The notes beneath the pieces are model-generated. The model was given only the letters and a program-made list of their open reading frames with translations, ran no database searches and was not told the origin of the DNA. 62,410 bases of DNA. It comes from Bacillus sp. MM2020_4. GTDB lineage: Bacteria; Bacillota; Bacilli; Bacillales; Cytobacillaceae. Shown here one piece after another: positions 34,307 to 48,554 of the stretch (its first letter is position 1; each line of letters starts with the position of its first letter). The stretch is from contig NZ_JAANMZ010000027.1 of assembly GCF_011250555.1 (NCBI RefSeq), forward strand, positions 1-62,410. Reading direction: 5' to 3'. Made by a program: the position numbers and the translations under genes.

Positions 34307-34933
34307 ATGACCAAAGGAATCTTAGGAAGAAAGATTGGTATGACTCAAGTATTTGCAGAAAACGGCAACTTAATCCCTGTAACTGTGGTTGAGGTAGCTC
34401 CAAACGTAGTTCTTCAAAAGAAATCAGTTGATAGCGACGGATATGTATCTGTTCAAGTTGGATTTGAAGATAAACGTGAAAAATTATCTAACAAACCTGA
34501 AAAGGGCCACGTTGCAAAAGCAAATACTGCTCCTAAGCGCTTCATTCGCGAATTCCGCGGAGACGACTTAGCAGCATATGAAGTTGGTCAAGAAGTCAAA
34601 GTTGATATTTTCGCTGCAGGCGATATCGTAGATGTAACAGGAATCTCAAAGGGTAAAGGTTTCCAAGGTGTTATCAAACGCCACGGACAATCTCGCGGCC
34701 CAATGGCTCACGGTTCACGTTATCATCGTCGCCCTGGTTCAATGGGACCTGTTGCTCCAAACCGTGTATTCAAAGGTAAATTATTACCAGGCCGCATGGG
34801 TGGAGATCAAGTTACTGTTCAAAACCTTGAAATTATTAAGGTTGATACAGAACGCAACTTGCTTTTAATCAAAGGTAACGTACCAGGTGCAAGAAAAGCA
34901 TTATTAAAAATCAAAGGTGCGGTTAAAGCATAA
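34307..34933 (+). CDS. rplC: 50S ribosomal protein L3
   Basis: L3 starts 50S assembly and reaches the peptidyl transferase centre. The 208-residue product begins [16 protein letters not shown] at ATG 34307, eight bases after AGGAGGTG; a GTG at 34298 lies within that site. The central loop that points to the catalytic centre ([24 protein letters not shown]) is wild type. L3 also assists Mini-III, whose gene is upstream in this window. Confidence 0.97.
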   Translation: MTKGILGRKIGMTQVFAENGNLIPVTVVEVAPNVVLQKKSVDSDGYVSVQVGFEDKREKLSNKPEKGHVAKANTAPKRFIREFRGDDLAAYEVGQEVKVDIFAAGDIVDVTGISKGKGFQGVIKRHGQSRGPMAHGSRYHRRPGSMGPVAPNRVFKGKLLPGRMGGDQVTVQNLEIIKVDTERNLLLIKGNVPGARKALLKIKGAVKA

Positions 34934-34962
34934 TTACCTTTTAAGAAAGGAGGAACACAAGA

Positions 34963-35586
34963 ATGCCTAAAGTAGCATTATTAAACCAAAACGGTTCACA
35001 AGTTGGTGAACTTGAACTTAATGAAGCGGTTTTTGGTATTGAGCCTAATCAACACGTATTATTCGAAGCGATTATTATGCAACGAGCTTCTTTACGTCAA
35101 GGAACTCATAAAACAAAAATTCGTTCTGAAGTACGCGGCGGTGGTCGTAAACCATGGCGTCAAAAAGGAACTGGCCGTGCACGTCAAGGGTCAATCCGTT
35201 CTCCACAATGGCGCGGAGGTGGTACTGTTTTCGGACCTACACCACGCAGCTATAGCTACAAATTACCGAAGAAAGTACGCCGTTTAGCTATTAAATCGGC
35301 ACTATCTTCTAAAGTATTAGAAGAAAATATTCTAGTATTAGAAAGCCTTGCTTTCGATGCTCCAAAAACAAAAGAATTCAAATCAGTATTAGGTGGCCTT
35401 TCTGTTGAGAAAAAAGCACTAATCGTTACTGCTGACCTTGATGAGAACGTGGCATTATCTGCTCGTAACATTCCTGGAGTAACAGTTGTAACAGCTGATG
35501 GAATCAACGTTTTAGACGTTGTTAATCATGACCAATTAATCATGACTAAAGCAGCGGTTGAAAAAGTAGAGGAGGTGCTTGCATAA
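34963..35586 (+). CDS. rplD: 50S ribosomal protein L4
   Basis: L4 lines the exit tunnel and represses the S10 operon in enterobacteria; in Bacillus this role is less certain. The 207-residue product has the tunnel loop with [23 protein letters not shown], where macrolide-resistance changes would map; it appears wild type. The stop codon overlaps the rplW start by one base, indicating coupling. Confidence 0.97.
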   Translation: MPKVALLNQNGSQVGELELNEAVFGIEPNQHVLFEAIIMQRASLRQGTHKTKIRSEVRGGGRKPWRQKGTGRARQGSIRSPQWRGGGTVFGPTPRSYSYKLPKKVRRLAIKSALSSKVLEENILVLESLAFDAPKTKEFKSVLGGLSVEKKALIVTADLDENVALSARNIPGVTVVTADGINVLDVVNHDQLIMTKAAVEKVEEVLA

Positions 35587-35870
35587 TGGATGCACGCGAT
35601 ATCATTAAGCGCCCCGTTATCACTGAGCGTTCTACTGACCTAATGGCTGAAAAGAAATATACGTTCGAAGTTGATGTTAGAGCTAATAAAACTCAAGTCA
35701 AAGATGCTGTTAAAGAGATCTTCGGCGTTGAAGTTGAAAAAGTAAACATCATGAACTATAAAGGTAAATTCAAACGTATGGGTAAATTCGGCGGATACAC
35801 AAACAAACGTCGTAAAGCAATTGTAAAATTAACTGCTGACAGCAAAGAAATCGAATTCTTTGAAGCATAA
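35586..35870 (+). CDS. rplW: 50S ribosomal protein L23
   Basis: L23 surrounds the tunnel exit and is the docking point for trigger factor and SRP. The 94-residue product has [12 protein letters not shown] near the N-terminus and the conserved [25 protein letters not shown] segment. It is coupled to rplD by a TAATG overlap and has GGAGGTG at the end of rplD as its ribosome binding site. Confidence 0.97.
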   Translation: MDARDIIKRPVITERSTDLMAEKKYTFEVDVRANKTQVKDAVKEIFGVEVEKVNIMNYKGKFKRMGKFGGYTNKRRKAIVKLTADSKEIEFFEA

Positions 35871-35878
35871 GAACCTAA

Positions 35879-36730
<852 letters not shown>

Positions 36731-36733
36731 CGG

Positions 36734-36771
36734 GACTAACCTACGGTTCATAGATAGGACCGTAGAACAGT
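36734..36771 (+). other. Stem-loop between rplB and rpsS
   Basis: GACT and CTACGGT (36741-36747) pair with ACCGTAG (36759-36765) and AGTC. It lies wholly within a ~60-bp gap inside the operon, has no T-tract, and is probably an mRNA processing or stability element. Confidence 0.6.
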
Positions 36772-36790
36772 CACGAAGGGAGGTTCCTTC

Positions 36791-37428
<638 letters not shown>

Positions 37429-37431
37429 TCT

Positions 37432-38715
<1,284 letters not shown>

Positions 38716-38738
38716 TTACCCGAGAGGAGGTTCACACA

Positions 38739-39412
<674 letters not shown>

Positions 39413-39448
39413 TTTTAAAATCAATTGCCTTTAAGGAGGTGCTTACTG

Positions 39449-39757
39449 ATGCATGTAAAAAAAGGTGATAAAGTCAGAGTTATGTCTGGCAAGGATAAAG
39501 GCAAAACAGGCGTGATCCTCGCAGCTTATCCTAAAGAAAGCCGTGTACTAGTGGAAGGCGTAAACATCGTGAAAAAACACTCTAAACCTTCACAAGTGAA
39601 CCCACAAGGCGGAATTATCAGTTTTGAGGCTCCAATTCATGTATCAAACGTTATGCCTATCGACCCTAAATCAGGTAACCCGACTCGCGTAGGTTACAAA
39701 ACGGTTGATGGCAAAAAAGTACGCGTAGCAAAATCCGGTGAAGTTTTAGATAAATAG
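39449..39757 (+). CDS. rplX: 50S ribosomal protein L24
   Basis: L24 is an assembly initiator with a KOW domain. The 102-residue product starts [22 protein letters not shown] at ATG 39449 behind AAGGAGGTG. The longer frame from 39425 begins upstream of that site and is rejected. The KOW motif and the C-terminal [22 protein letters not shown] are intact. Confidence 0.97.
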   Translation: MHVKKGDKVRVMSGKDKGKTGVILAAYPKESRVLVEGVNIVKKHSKPSQVNPQGGIISFEAPIHVSNVMPIDPKSGNPTRVGYKTVDGKKVRVAKSGEVLDK

Positions 39758-39785
39758 TTAAAATTTTAGAAGGGAGGTACCATAA

Positions 39786-40325
39786 GTGAACCGCCTAAAA
39801 GAAAAATTCGTTAAAGAAGTAACTCCAGCTCTTATGAGCAAATTCAATTATGAATCAGTTATGCAAGTTCCTAAACTTGATAAAATTGTTATAAACATGG
39901 GTGTTGGTGACGCTGTTGCAAATGCTAAGGCACTTGACAATGCAGTAGAAGAACTTGCTACTATTACTGGTCAAAAACCAGTCGTAACTCGTGCGAAAAA
40001 ATCTATCGCTGGCTTCCGTCTTCGTGAAGGTATGCCAATCGGTGCAAAGGTTACCCTTCGCGGTGAGCGCATGTACCAATTCTTGGATAAATTAGTTTCC
40101 GTTTCTTTACCACGTGTACGTGACTTCCGTGGGGTTTCTAAAAAAGCTTTCGATGGTCGCGGTAACTATACATTGGGTATTAAAGAACAATTAATCTTCC
40201 CTGAAATTGATTACGATAAAGTAAGCAAAGTTCGTGGTATGGATATCGTTATCGTAACGACTGCAAACACTGATGAAGAATCACGTGAACTTTTAACTCA
40301 ATTTGGAATGCCATTCCAAAAGTAA
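39786..40325 (+). CDS. rplE: 50S ribosomal protein L5
   Basis: L5 binds 5S rRNA and contacts P-site tRNA. The 179-residue product begins at GTG ([17 protein letters not shown]) after GGGAGG. It has the conserved [37 protein letters not shown] and LPRVRDFRG stretches. It is 24 bp from the S14 gene. All parts are normal. Confidence 0.98.
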   Translation: MNRLKEKFVKEVTPALMSKFNYESVMQVPKLDKIVINMGVGDAVANAKALDNAVEELATITGQKPVVTRAKKSIAGFRLREGMPIGAKVTLRGERMYQFLDKLVSVSLPRVRDFRGVSKKAFDGRGNYTLGIKEQLIFPEIDYDKVSKVRGMDIVIVTTANTDEESRELLTQFGMPFQK

Positions 40326-40963
<638 letters not shown>

Positions 40964-40994
40964 AAGAGTTTCTGAATGAATGGAGGTGCACTAA

Positions 40995-41531
40995 ATGTCT
41001 CGCATAGGAAAAAAACCAATCGAAATTCCAGCAGGAGTTACGGTTACATTAAACAACAATACTGTTACGGTTAAAGGACCTAAAGGCGAACTTAGTCGTT
41101 CTTTTAATCCTGATATCGCAATTAACATTGAAGAAAACGTAATAACAATCACACGCCCATCTGACCAAAAAGAGCACCGCGCATTGCACGGTACTACTCG
41201 CGCGGTGATCGCGAACATGGTTGAAGGTGTTTCTAATGGCTTTGCAAAGGGCTTAGAATTAATCGGGGTTGGTTACCGTGTACAAAAGCAAGGTAACAAA
41301 CTTGTATTAAGTGTTGGTTACTCACATCCAGTTGAAATTGAACCTGAAGCTGGTCTTGAAGTAGAAGTACCTAGCAATACAAAAATTATTGTTAAAGGTA
41401 CTGATAAAGAACGTGTTGGTGCATTAGCAGCCAATATTCGTCAAGTACGCCCGCCTGAGCCTTATAAAGGTAAAGGAATTCGCTACGAAGGTGAATTCGT
41501 TCGTCGTAAAGAGGGTAAAACAGGTAAGTAA
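40995..41531 (+). CDS. rplF: 50S ribosomal protein L6
   Basis: L6 lies near the sarcin-ricin loop and factor-binding site. The 178-residue product begins [15 protein letters not shown] and has the repeated L6 fold; the second domain carries the signature [15 protein letters not shown]. The ribosome binding site is TGGAGGTG. It is followed 33 bp later by rplR. Confidence 0.98.
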   Translation: MSRIGKKPIEIPAGVTVTLNNNTVTVKGPKGELSRSFNPDIAINIEENVITITRPSDQKEHRALHGTTRAVIANMVEGVSNGFAKGLELIGVGYRVQKQGNKLVLSVGYSHPVEIEPEAGLEVEVPSNTKIIVKGTDKERVGALAANIRQVRPPEPYKGKGIRYEGEFVRRKEGKTGK

Positions 41532-41564
41532 TCGCCTTATGGGTAAACGAAAGGAGTGACGTAA

Positions 41565-41927
41565 ATGATTACGAAGCTTGATAAAAACGCTACTCGCAAG
41601 AAGAGACACGCTCGTGTCCGTGCGAAACTTAGCGGAACTTCAGCTCGTCCACGTCTAAATGTGTTTCGTTCAAACAAACATATTTATGCTCAATTAATCG
41701 ATGACATGAATGGAGTAACTTTAGCGAGTGCTTCTACAATAGAAAAAGATTTCGGTCTTGAGTCTACAAGCAACCTTGAAGCTGCACAAAAGGTTGGAGA
41801 ATTAGTCGCTAAACGTGCGGTAGAAAAAGGTATCTCTGCTGTTGTCTTTGATCGTGGAGGATACCTATACCACGGACGTGTGCAAGCATTAGCAGATGCT
41901 GCACGCGAAAACGGCTTACAATTTTAA
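41565..41927 (+). CDS. rplR: 50S ribosomal protein L18
   Basis: L18 binds 5S rRNA in the central protuberance. The 120-residue product starts [25 protein letters not shown] and has the conserved [20 protein letters not shown] and [21 protein letters not shown]. The ribosome binding site is AAAGGAG. Sequence and size are standard. Confidence 0.98.
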   Translation: MITKLDKNATRKKRHARVRAKLSGTSARPRLNVFRSNKHIYAQLIDDMNGVTLASASTIEKDFGLESTSNLEAAQKVGELVAKRAVEKGISAVVFDRGGYLYHGRVQALADAARENGLQF

Positions 41928-41951
41928 TAGACAAAGGAGGGACACATAAAG

Positions 41952-42452
41952 ATGCGTCGTATTGATCCAAACAAACTTGAACTTGAAGAACGCGTAGTTA
42001 CAGTTAACCGTGTTGCGAAAGTTGTTAAAGGTGGACGTCGTTTCCGCTTCACTGCCCTTGTAGTAGTCGGCGATAAAAACGGTCATGTTGGATTCGGTAC
42101 TGGTAAAGCTCAAGAAGTACCAGATGCCATCCGCAAAGCCATCGAAGATGCAAAGAAAAACTTAGTCGAAGTTGCAATGGTTGGAACAACCATTCCTCAC
42201 CAAGTAATCGGACGTTTTGGTGCTGGTGAAATCCTTCTAAAGCCTGCTTCTGAAGGTACAGGAGTAATCGCTGGCGGACCAGTTCGTGCTGTTCTAGAAT
42301 TAGGCGGGGTAGCTGATATCCTTTCTAAATCATTAGGAACAAACACACCAATCAACATGGTTCGTGCCACTATTGATGGTATTACACAACTAAAACGTGC
42401 TGAAGACGTAGCGAAACTACGTGGTAAATCAGTAGAAGAACTGTTAGGATAA
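41952..42452 (+). CDS. rpsE: 30S ribosomal protein S5
   Basis: S5 shapes the mRNA channel and affects accuracy. The 166-residue product has the dsRNA-binding fold with [23 protein letters not shown], where spectinomycin-resistance changes occur near VKGGRR; it looks wild type. The C-terminal domain with [22 protein letters not shown] is intact. The start follows AAAGGAGGG, and rpmD starts 13 bp after the stop. Confidence 0.98.
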   Translation: MRRIDPNKLELEERVVTVNRVAKVVKGGRRFRFTALVVVGDKNGHVGFGTGKAQEVPDAIRKAIEDAKKNLVEVAMVGTTIPHQVIGRFGAGEILLKPASEGTGVIAGGPVRAVLELGGVADILSKSLGTNTPINMVRATIDGITQLKRAEDVAKLRGKSVEELLG

Positions 42453-42465
42453 GGGGGGAAATCAA

Positions 42466-42645
42466 ATGGCGAAACTATTAATTACCCTCAACCGCAGCGT
42501 AATTGGTCGCCCTGAGGACCAACGTGCAACAGTTACTGCATTAGGATTACGTAAATTAAATCAAACAGTTGAGCATCAAGATAACGCGGCGATTCGCGGT
42601 ATGATTACTAAAGTTGCTCACCTTGTAACAGTTAAAGAACAATAA
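42466..42645 (+). CDS. rpmD: 50S ribosomal protein L30
   Basis: This 59-residue protein begins [20 protein letters not shown] and has the L30 signature around [17 protein letters not shown], ending HLVTVKEQ. The ATG follows AAGGGGGG. It lies between rpsE and rplO as in all Bacillaceae spc operons. Confidence 0.97.
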   Translation: MAKLLITLNRSVIGRPEDQRATVTALGLRKLNQTVEHQDNAAIRGMITKVAHLVTVKEQ

Positions 42646-42677
42646 TTGATTCTTTTCTTTCATAAGGAGGTGCCAAT

Positions 42678-43118
42678 ATGAAACTTCATGAATTAAAACC
42701 TGCAGAAGGTTCTCGTCAAGAGCGCAAACGTTTAGGTCGCGGAATCGGTTCTGGTCAAGGGAAAACAGCAGGTAAAGGTCATAAAGGTCAAAATGCTCGT
42801 TCCGGTGGTGGTGTCCGCCTTGGATTCGAGGGTGGTCAAACACCTTTATACCGTCGTTTACCAAAACGTGGTTTTACTAACATTAGCCGTAAAGAGTTCG
42901 CTATCGTTAATCTTGATGCATTAAATCGCTTTGAAGAAGGTACAGAAGTTACTCCAGAACTTCTTATCGAAATCGGAGTGGTAAGTAACGAGAAAGCAGG
43001 AATTAAAGTTCTTGCTAAAGGGAACGTAGAGAAAAAGTTGACTGTTAAAGCTCACAAATTCTCCTCTGCTGCTAAGGAAGCGATCGAAGCTGCTGGTGGA
43101 ACTACTGAGGTGATCTAA
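42678..43118 (+). CDS. rplO: 50S ribosomal protein L15
   Basis: L15 is a late-assembly protein. The 146-residue product has the glycine/arginine-rich N-terminal extension ([25 protein letters not shown] is typical) and the C-terminal globular domain with [19 protein letters not shown]. The start follows AAGGAGGTG. Its stop overlaps the secY start by one base (TAATG). Confidence 0.97.
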   Translation: MKLHELKPAEGSRQERKRLGRGIGSGQGKTAGKGHKGQNARSGGGVRLGFEGGQTPLYRRLPKRGFTNISRKEFAIVNLDALNRFEEGTEVTPELLIEIGVVSNEKAGIKVLAKGNVEKKLTVKAHKFSSAAKEAIEAAGGTTEVI

Positions 43119-44413
43119 TGTTCCAGACAATCTCCAATTTTATGCGCGTGGGTGATATAAGACGTAAGATCATATTCACCCTTTTAATGTTAGTCGTTTT
43201 TCGACTAGGTACCTTTATTCCGGTACCGAATGTAAATGCTGATGTCCTTGCTAATCAAGATAAGCTAAGTGTTTTTGGTATACTGAATACCTTCGGCGGT
43301 GGAGCATTAAAACAATTCTCCATCTTTGCAATGGGTATTATGCCATATATCACGGCTTCGATTATTATTCAGCTTTTACAAATGGATGTTGTTCCGAAAT
43401 TCACGGAATGGTCCAAACAAGGGGAATCAGGGCGACGTAAGATTGCTCAATTCACCCGGTACTTTACCGTAGTGCTTGGATTTATCCAAGCATTAGGAAT
43501 GTCTTATGGCTTTAACAACTTAGCCAGTGGGCAATTGATTGAAAACCCTGGTATTGGTACGTATCTCCTAATTGCAGTTACTTTAACTGCTGGAACATCC
43601 TTTTTGATGTGGCTAGGCGAGCAGATCACTGAAAAAGGTGTGGGAAATGGAATTTCCATTATCATCTTTGCAGGGATCGTTGCTGGTATGCCTTCTGTCA
43701 TTAATCAAATTTATGTACAGCAATTTGAAAATGCGGGAGATGCTTTATTTTTACGTATTGTCACAGTTGTTTTAATTGCTCTTGCAGTCATTGCCATTGT
43801 GGTGGGTGTTGTATTCATCCAACAAGCAAATCGTAAAATACCAATTCAGTATGCAAAACGTGTTGTCGCAGGTCGTAACCCGGTTGGTGGTCAATCCACT
43901 CATATGCCGTTAAAGGTGAATGCCGCTGGTGTAATTCCTGTAATCTTTGCGGTTTCATTTATTGTAACGCCAAGAACGGTTGCTTCGTTCTTCGGAACAA
44001 ATGATGTAACGCTTTGGATTAATAAGAATTTAGACTATTCTCATCCAATTGGGATGACGTTATATGCAGCACTCATTATCGCGTTTACTTATTTTTATGC
44101 TTTTATCCAAGTGAACCCTGAACAAGCAGCGGAAAACTTACAGAAGCAAAGCGGCTATATCCCGGGTATCCGCCCAGGTAAGAGTACGCAGGAATACTTA
44201 ACACGCGTCTTATATCGTTTAACCTTTGTAGGTGCCATCTTCCTAACCATTATTTCGGTTCTTCCTATGCTTTTTATTAAAATAGCGAATTTACCGCAAT
44301 CGGCTCAAATTGGAGGTACAAGTTTGTTGATCGTTGTCGGTGTTGCACTTGATACGTACAAACAGCTTGAAGCACAGTTGGTTAAACGTCATTATAAAGG
44401 CTTTATTAAGTAG
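43118..44413 (+). CDS. secY: Preprotein translocase channel subunit SecY
   Basis: SecY is the ten-helix protein-conducting channel, partner of SecE encoded at 16969. The 431-residue product has hydrophobic segments spread across the whole length, the plug region after TM1 (FGILNTFGGGALKQFSIFAMGIMPYITASIIIQLL) and the cytoplasmic loop residues needed for SecA and ribosome docking (KRVVAGRNPVGGQSTHMPLKVN). It is translationally coupled to rplO. Sixty-two bases separate it from adk. Confidence 0.98.
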   Translation: MFQTISNFMRVGDIRRKIIFTLLMLVVFRLGTFIPVPNVNADVLANQDKLSVFGILNTFGGGALKQFSIFAMGIMPYITASIIIQLLQMDVVPKFTEWSKQGESGRRKIAQFTRYFTVVLGFIQALGMSYGFNNLASGQLIENPGIGTYLLIAVTLTAGTSFLMWLGEQITEKGVGNGISIIIFAGIVAGMPSVINQIYVQQFENAGDALFLRIVTVVLIALAVIAIVVGVVFIQQANRKIPIQYAKRVVAGRNPVGGQSTHMPLKVNAAGVIPVIFAVSFIVTPRTVASFFGTNDVTLWINKNLDYSHPIGMTLYAALIIAFTYFYAFIQVNPEQAAENLQKQSGYIPGIRPGKSTQEYLTRVLYRLTFVGAIFLTIISVLPMLFIKIANLPQSAQIGGTSLLIVVGVALDTYKQLEAQLVKRHYKGFIK

Positions 44414-44451
44414 TATAAGGTTTTTGGGGCCCCATGGACCCCAAGACCTAA

Positions 44452-45126
<675 letters not shown>

Positions 45127-45415
45127 TGGTGAATCACAAAGTGAAACAATCTGCCATTCGACTCTCGAATTTCTCCAATATGATTCAAAAGTATGTGAAA
45201 GCTAATAGACTTTCTATTATGCTTTAGTATGCAGGACCGAGAGTTGGGCAAGAATGACATGAGGACCTTACTATTCCTCATTTTGATAAAATTCCTTGCG
45301 GACAAAGTGCAGTATAATATGTTATTATTATAAGGTTGCATACTGTCGAACGAACAAAGAGACTCGCTTGCATTTTATTGAACGCTATTTTTGAAAAAGA
45401 AGGGAGACGAGACTT
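45127..45415 (+). other. Gene-free gap where map normally lies
   Basis: No map or KOW-domain gene is present between adk and infA. The gap has ACTCTCG (about 45160) complementary to CGAGAGT (about 45239), a hairpin ATGAGG/CCTCAT (about 45259-45281) followed by TTTTGATAAAA, and a TATAAT at 45313-45318 that may be part of an infA promoter, although no good -35 is seen. A 34-codon open frame (about 45127-45228) has no convincing support. I see no recognisable remnant of map. Confidence 0.6.
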
Positions 45416-45634
45416 GTGGCCAAAGATGATGTAATTGAAATTGAAGGTAAAGTCATTGAAACTTTGCCAAATGCGATGTTTAAGGTAGAATTAGAAAATG
45501 GTCATACTGTGCTAGCTCATGTTTCTGGTAAAATCCGAATGCACTTTATTCGCATTCTTCCAGGTGATAAGGTTACTGTTGAGCTTTCTCCATATGACTT
45601 AACGCGCGGAAGAATTACGTACCGCTTTAAATAA
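45416..45634 (+). CDS. infA: Translation initiation factor IF-1
   Basis: IF-1 blocks the A site during initiation. The 72-residue OB-fold protein begins at GTG ([41 protein letters not shown]...), almost the same as in B. subtilis. The ribosome binding site is AAGGGAG. Its upstream region differs from relatives because map is missing, so it may depend on a local promoter. Confidence 0.98.
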   Translation: MAKDDVIEIEGKVIETLPNAMFKVELENGHTVLAHVSGKIRMHFIRILPGDKVTVELSPYDLTRGRITYRFK

Positions 45635-45784
<150 letters not shown>

Positions 45785-45807
45785 TTTTGAAGGAGGTGCG
45801 CTAAAAT

Positions 45808-46173
45808 ATGGCACGTATTGCTGGTGTAGATATTCCACGTGAAAAGCGTGTAGTTATCTCTTTAACTTACATTTATGGTATTGGTAAAAATACAGCACAA
45901 AAAGTACTAGCAGAAGCTGGTGTTTCTGAAAATACTCGTGTGCGTGATTTAACAGAAGACGAATTAAACAAAATCCGTGACATCATCGACAAGTTAAAAG
46001 TTGAAGGTGATCTTCGCCGTGAAATTTCTCTTAACATTAAGCGTTTAATGGAAATCGGCTGCTACCGCGGATTACGTCATCGTCGTGGTTTACCGGTTCG
46101 TGGACAAAATACGAAAAACAACGCTCGTACACGCAAAGGTCCTCGTAAGACTGTAGCGAACAAGAAGAAGTAA
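45808..46173 (+). CDS. rpsM: 30S ribosomal protein S13
   Basis: S13 makes intersubunit bridges and touches P-site tRNA with its tail. The 121-residue product has the helix-two-turn-helix region ([19 protein letters not shown]), the [22 protein letters not shown] signature and a lysine/arginine-rich tail. The start follows GAAGGAGGTG. Nothing atypical is seen. Confidence 0.98.
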   Translation: MARIAGVDIPREKRVVISLTYIYGIGKNTAQKVLAEAGVSENTRVRDLTEDELNKIRDIIDKLKVEGDLRREISLNIKRLMEIGCYRGLRHRRGLPVRGQNTKNNARTRKGPRKTVANKKK

Positions 46174-46195
46174 TCGGCAAAGGAGGTTAATTTAA

Positions 46196-46585
<390 letters not shown>

Positions 46586-46601
46586 TTTTTCTGTATAGAA
46601 C

Positions 46602-46630
46602 TTGTATCATGCGTCTATAATGGATATGAT
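46602..46630 (+). promoter_or_regulatory. Possible internal rpoA promoter
   Basis: TTGTAT (46602-46607), 17 bp, TATGAT (46625-46630), in the unusually long rpsK-rpoA gap. Confidence 0.45.
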
Positions 46631-46640
46631 ACTAAATTTT

Positions 46641-46680
46641 ACAACTTATACAGGGAATTTATTCCAGTTGTTGTGCACAA
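46641..46680 (+). other. rpoA leader hairpin and palindrome
   Basis: ACAACT (46641-46646) pairs with AGTTGT (46666-46671) and GGAA with TTCC inside it. Overlapping its end is a perfect 10-bp palindrome, TTGTGCACAA (46671-46680). It may be an RNA control element or a protein site. Confidence 0.5.
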
Positions 46681-46762
46681 AACGGGAACGTATACATGGG
46701 GAAATTTCAATTAGCATATTTCGTCTAGTTGGGGTTTCGACGTTTTGAAGGAGGGTTATTTG

Positions 46763-47707
46763 ATGATCGAAATAGAAAAACCAAAAATCGAAACGGTTGA
46801 GATCAACGATGATGCCAAGTACGGTAAGTTCGTCGTAGAGCCACTTGAGCGTGGATATGGTACCACTTTGGGTAACTCCTTACGTCGTATCCTATTATCT
46901 TCACTCCCAGGTGCCGCTGTTACATCGATTCAGGTCGATGGGGTACTTCATGAGTTCTCAACAATTGAAGGCGTCGTAGAGGATGTAACATCCATCATTT
47001 TAAACATTAAAAAATTAGCGTTAAAAATCTACTCTGATGAAGAAAAAACACTTGAGATTGATGTGCAGGGTGAAGGACCTGTCAAGGCAATGAATATTAC
47101 CCATGACAGTGATGTTGAGATTTTAAATCCAGACATTCATATTGCAACATTGGCATCAAATGGACATCTTCGCATGCGCTTAACGGCTAGACGTGGTCGT
47201 GGATATACACCGGCTGATCAGAACAAGAGAGAAGATCAACCAATTGGTGTGATTCCAATTGACGCCATTTATACGCCGGTTTCACGTGTGTCCTATCAAG
47301 TAGAAAATACCCGCGTTGGTCAAATGACGAATTTTGATAAGCTTACGCTTGATGTTTGGACAGATGGAAGCACTGGGCCAAAAGAAGCGATTGCTCTTGG
47401 TTCGAAAATTTTGACTGAGCATTTAAATATCTTCGTTGGATTAACTGATGAAGCACAAAATGCTGAAATTATGATCGAAAAAGAAGAAGATCAAAAAGAA
47501 AAAGTTCTAGAAATGACTATAGAAGAACTCGATCTTTCTGTTCGTTCTTATAACTGTTTAAAACGTGCTGGAATCAACACTGTTCAGGAATTAGCTAATA
47601 AGACTGAAGAAGATATGATGAAGGTTCGTAATTTAGGACGCAAATCACTCGAAGAAGTGAAGGCAAAACTAGAAGAGCTTGGGTTAGGCTTGCGTAAAGA
47701 CGACTAG
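46763..47707 (+). CDS. rpoA: DNA-directed RNA polymerase alpha subunit
   Basis: RpoA dimers scaffold the polymerase, and their C-terminal domains contact UP elements and activators. The 314-residue product starts [14 protein letters not shown] at ATG 46763 behind GAAGGAGG; an earlier in-frame codon at 46745 overlaps that site. It has the N-terminal dimerisation domain ([23 protein letters not shown]), an acidic linker (about 226-245) and the helix-hairpin-helix C-terminal domain ([31 protein letters not shown]). Confidence 0.98.
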   Translation: MIEIEKPKIETVEINDDAKYGKFVVEPLERGYGTTLGNSLRRILLSSLPGAAVTSIQVDGVLHEFSTIEGVVEDVTSIILNIKKLALKIYSDEEKTLEIDVQGEGPVKAMNITHDSDVEILNPDIHIATLASNGHLRMRLTARRGRGYTPADQNKREDQPIGVIPIDAIYTPVSRVSYQVENTRVGQMTNFDKLTLDVWTDGSTGPKEAIALGSKILTEHLNIFVGLTDEAQNAEIMIEKEEDQKEKVLEMTIEELDLSVRSYNCLKRAGINTVQELANKTEEDMMKVRNLGRKSLEEVKAKLEELGLGLRKDD

Positions 47708-47762
47708 TCTTTAGACTTGTTATTAATCCGCTTTATGACTTCAACAAAGGAGGGAACCCTTC

Positions 47763-48125
47763 ATGGCATACAGAAAGTTAGGACGCACAAGTGCACAGCG
47801 TAAAGCTATGCTACGTGATTTAACTACAGACTTAATTATCAACGAGCGCATCGAAACAACAGAAACCCGCGCGAAAGAAATTCGTGTGACTGTTGAAAAA
47901 ATGATTACGCTAGGTAAACGCGGCGATTTACATGCTCGTCGTCAAGCTTCTTCATATGTTCGTCACGAAGTTGCTAATGCCGAAAACGGTCAAGATGCAG
48001 TTCAAAAACTTTTCGCTGATATCGCTCCACGTTATCAAGAGCGTCAAGGTGGATACACTCGTATTATGAAACTTGGACCTCGCCGCGGTGACGGTGCGCC
48101 AATGGTTATTATCGAGTTAGTTTAA
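47763..48125 (+). CDS. rplQ: 50S ribosomal protein L17
   Basis: L17 lies near the tunnel exit on 50S. The 120-residue product begins [20 protein letters not shown] and has [26 protein letters not shown] and the C-terminal [23 protein letters not shown]. The ribosome binding site is AAAGGAGGG. It ends the S10-spc-alpha cluster and is followed by a terminator. Confidence 0.98.
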   Translation: MAYRKLGRTSAQRKAMLRDLTTDLIINERIETTETRAKEIRVTVEKMITLGKRGDLHARRQASSYVRHEVANAENGQDAVQKLFADIAPRYQERQGGYTRIMKLGPRRGDGAPMVIIELV

Positions 48126-48142
48126 TACCTTTTTACACACAA

Positions 48143-48192
48143 CAAGGGCGCTGGACAGTTTACAAACAAACTTGTTCTTTGCCCTTTTTTTG
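48143..48192 (+). terminator. Terminator after rplQ
   Basis: AAGGGC (48144-48149) pairs with GCCCTT (48181-48186), with inner pairing AGTTT/AAACT, followed by a T-run. It ends the alpha operon. Confidence 0.75.
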
Positions 48193-48242
48193 TAATAAAT
48201 ATCTTTTATAATTGTTCGACCCAAGCCAAAACGAGTGTTATG

Positions 48243-48407
48243 ATGAGCGTGACTCCATCAATGGAGCGAGAATCTTATTATGTTGAAGGTTTCTTCGATT
48301 CTCTTCACGCCCCGTCTAGCTCATGCACCTCCTCCCATTTCTATTTAAGAAATTCCTTTTTCGCAGTAGGATCTTTGCTGCCTGGGGACGAGGTGCGGGC
48401 TTTTTTT
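48243..48407 (+). ncRNA. Structured leader RNA with terminator, upstream of ecfA1
   Basis: The segment can fold into a three-way junction. P1 is ATGA/TCAT plus GCGTGA (48247-48252) with TCACGC (48305-48310). P2 is CTCCA/TGGAG (48253-48266). P3 is GAGAATC (48268-48274) with GATTCTC (48297-48303), capped by GAAG/CTTC. Right after P1, GCACCTC (48325-48331) pairs with GAGGTGC (48390-48396), then GGGC and seven T residues, a terminator. GGGC could also pair with GCCC at 48309-48312, which would break P1. I do not recognise the family; a cis-regulator of the ECF genes is an inference. Confidence 0.5.
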
Positions 48408-48554
48408 GTTATAGGAAAAGGGGAGGAGTGTCGCAAATGCGAAGCTGCTTTTTAAATAGTTGATGTTTAGCTTGCTCACACCACCTTTAATGTTTTTTAT
48501 TTGTAATGTTTTTTGATGGGAAATAGTTGAGATGAGACGAGGGGAGGAATATCT

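Noticed and set aside
48240..48455. 71-codon open frame between rplQ and ecfA1
   Set aside because: It runs through the paired stems and the terminator T-tract, and the product resembles nothing; the region is better explained as RNA.
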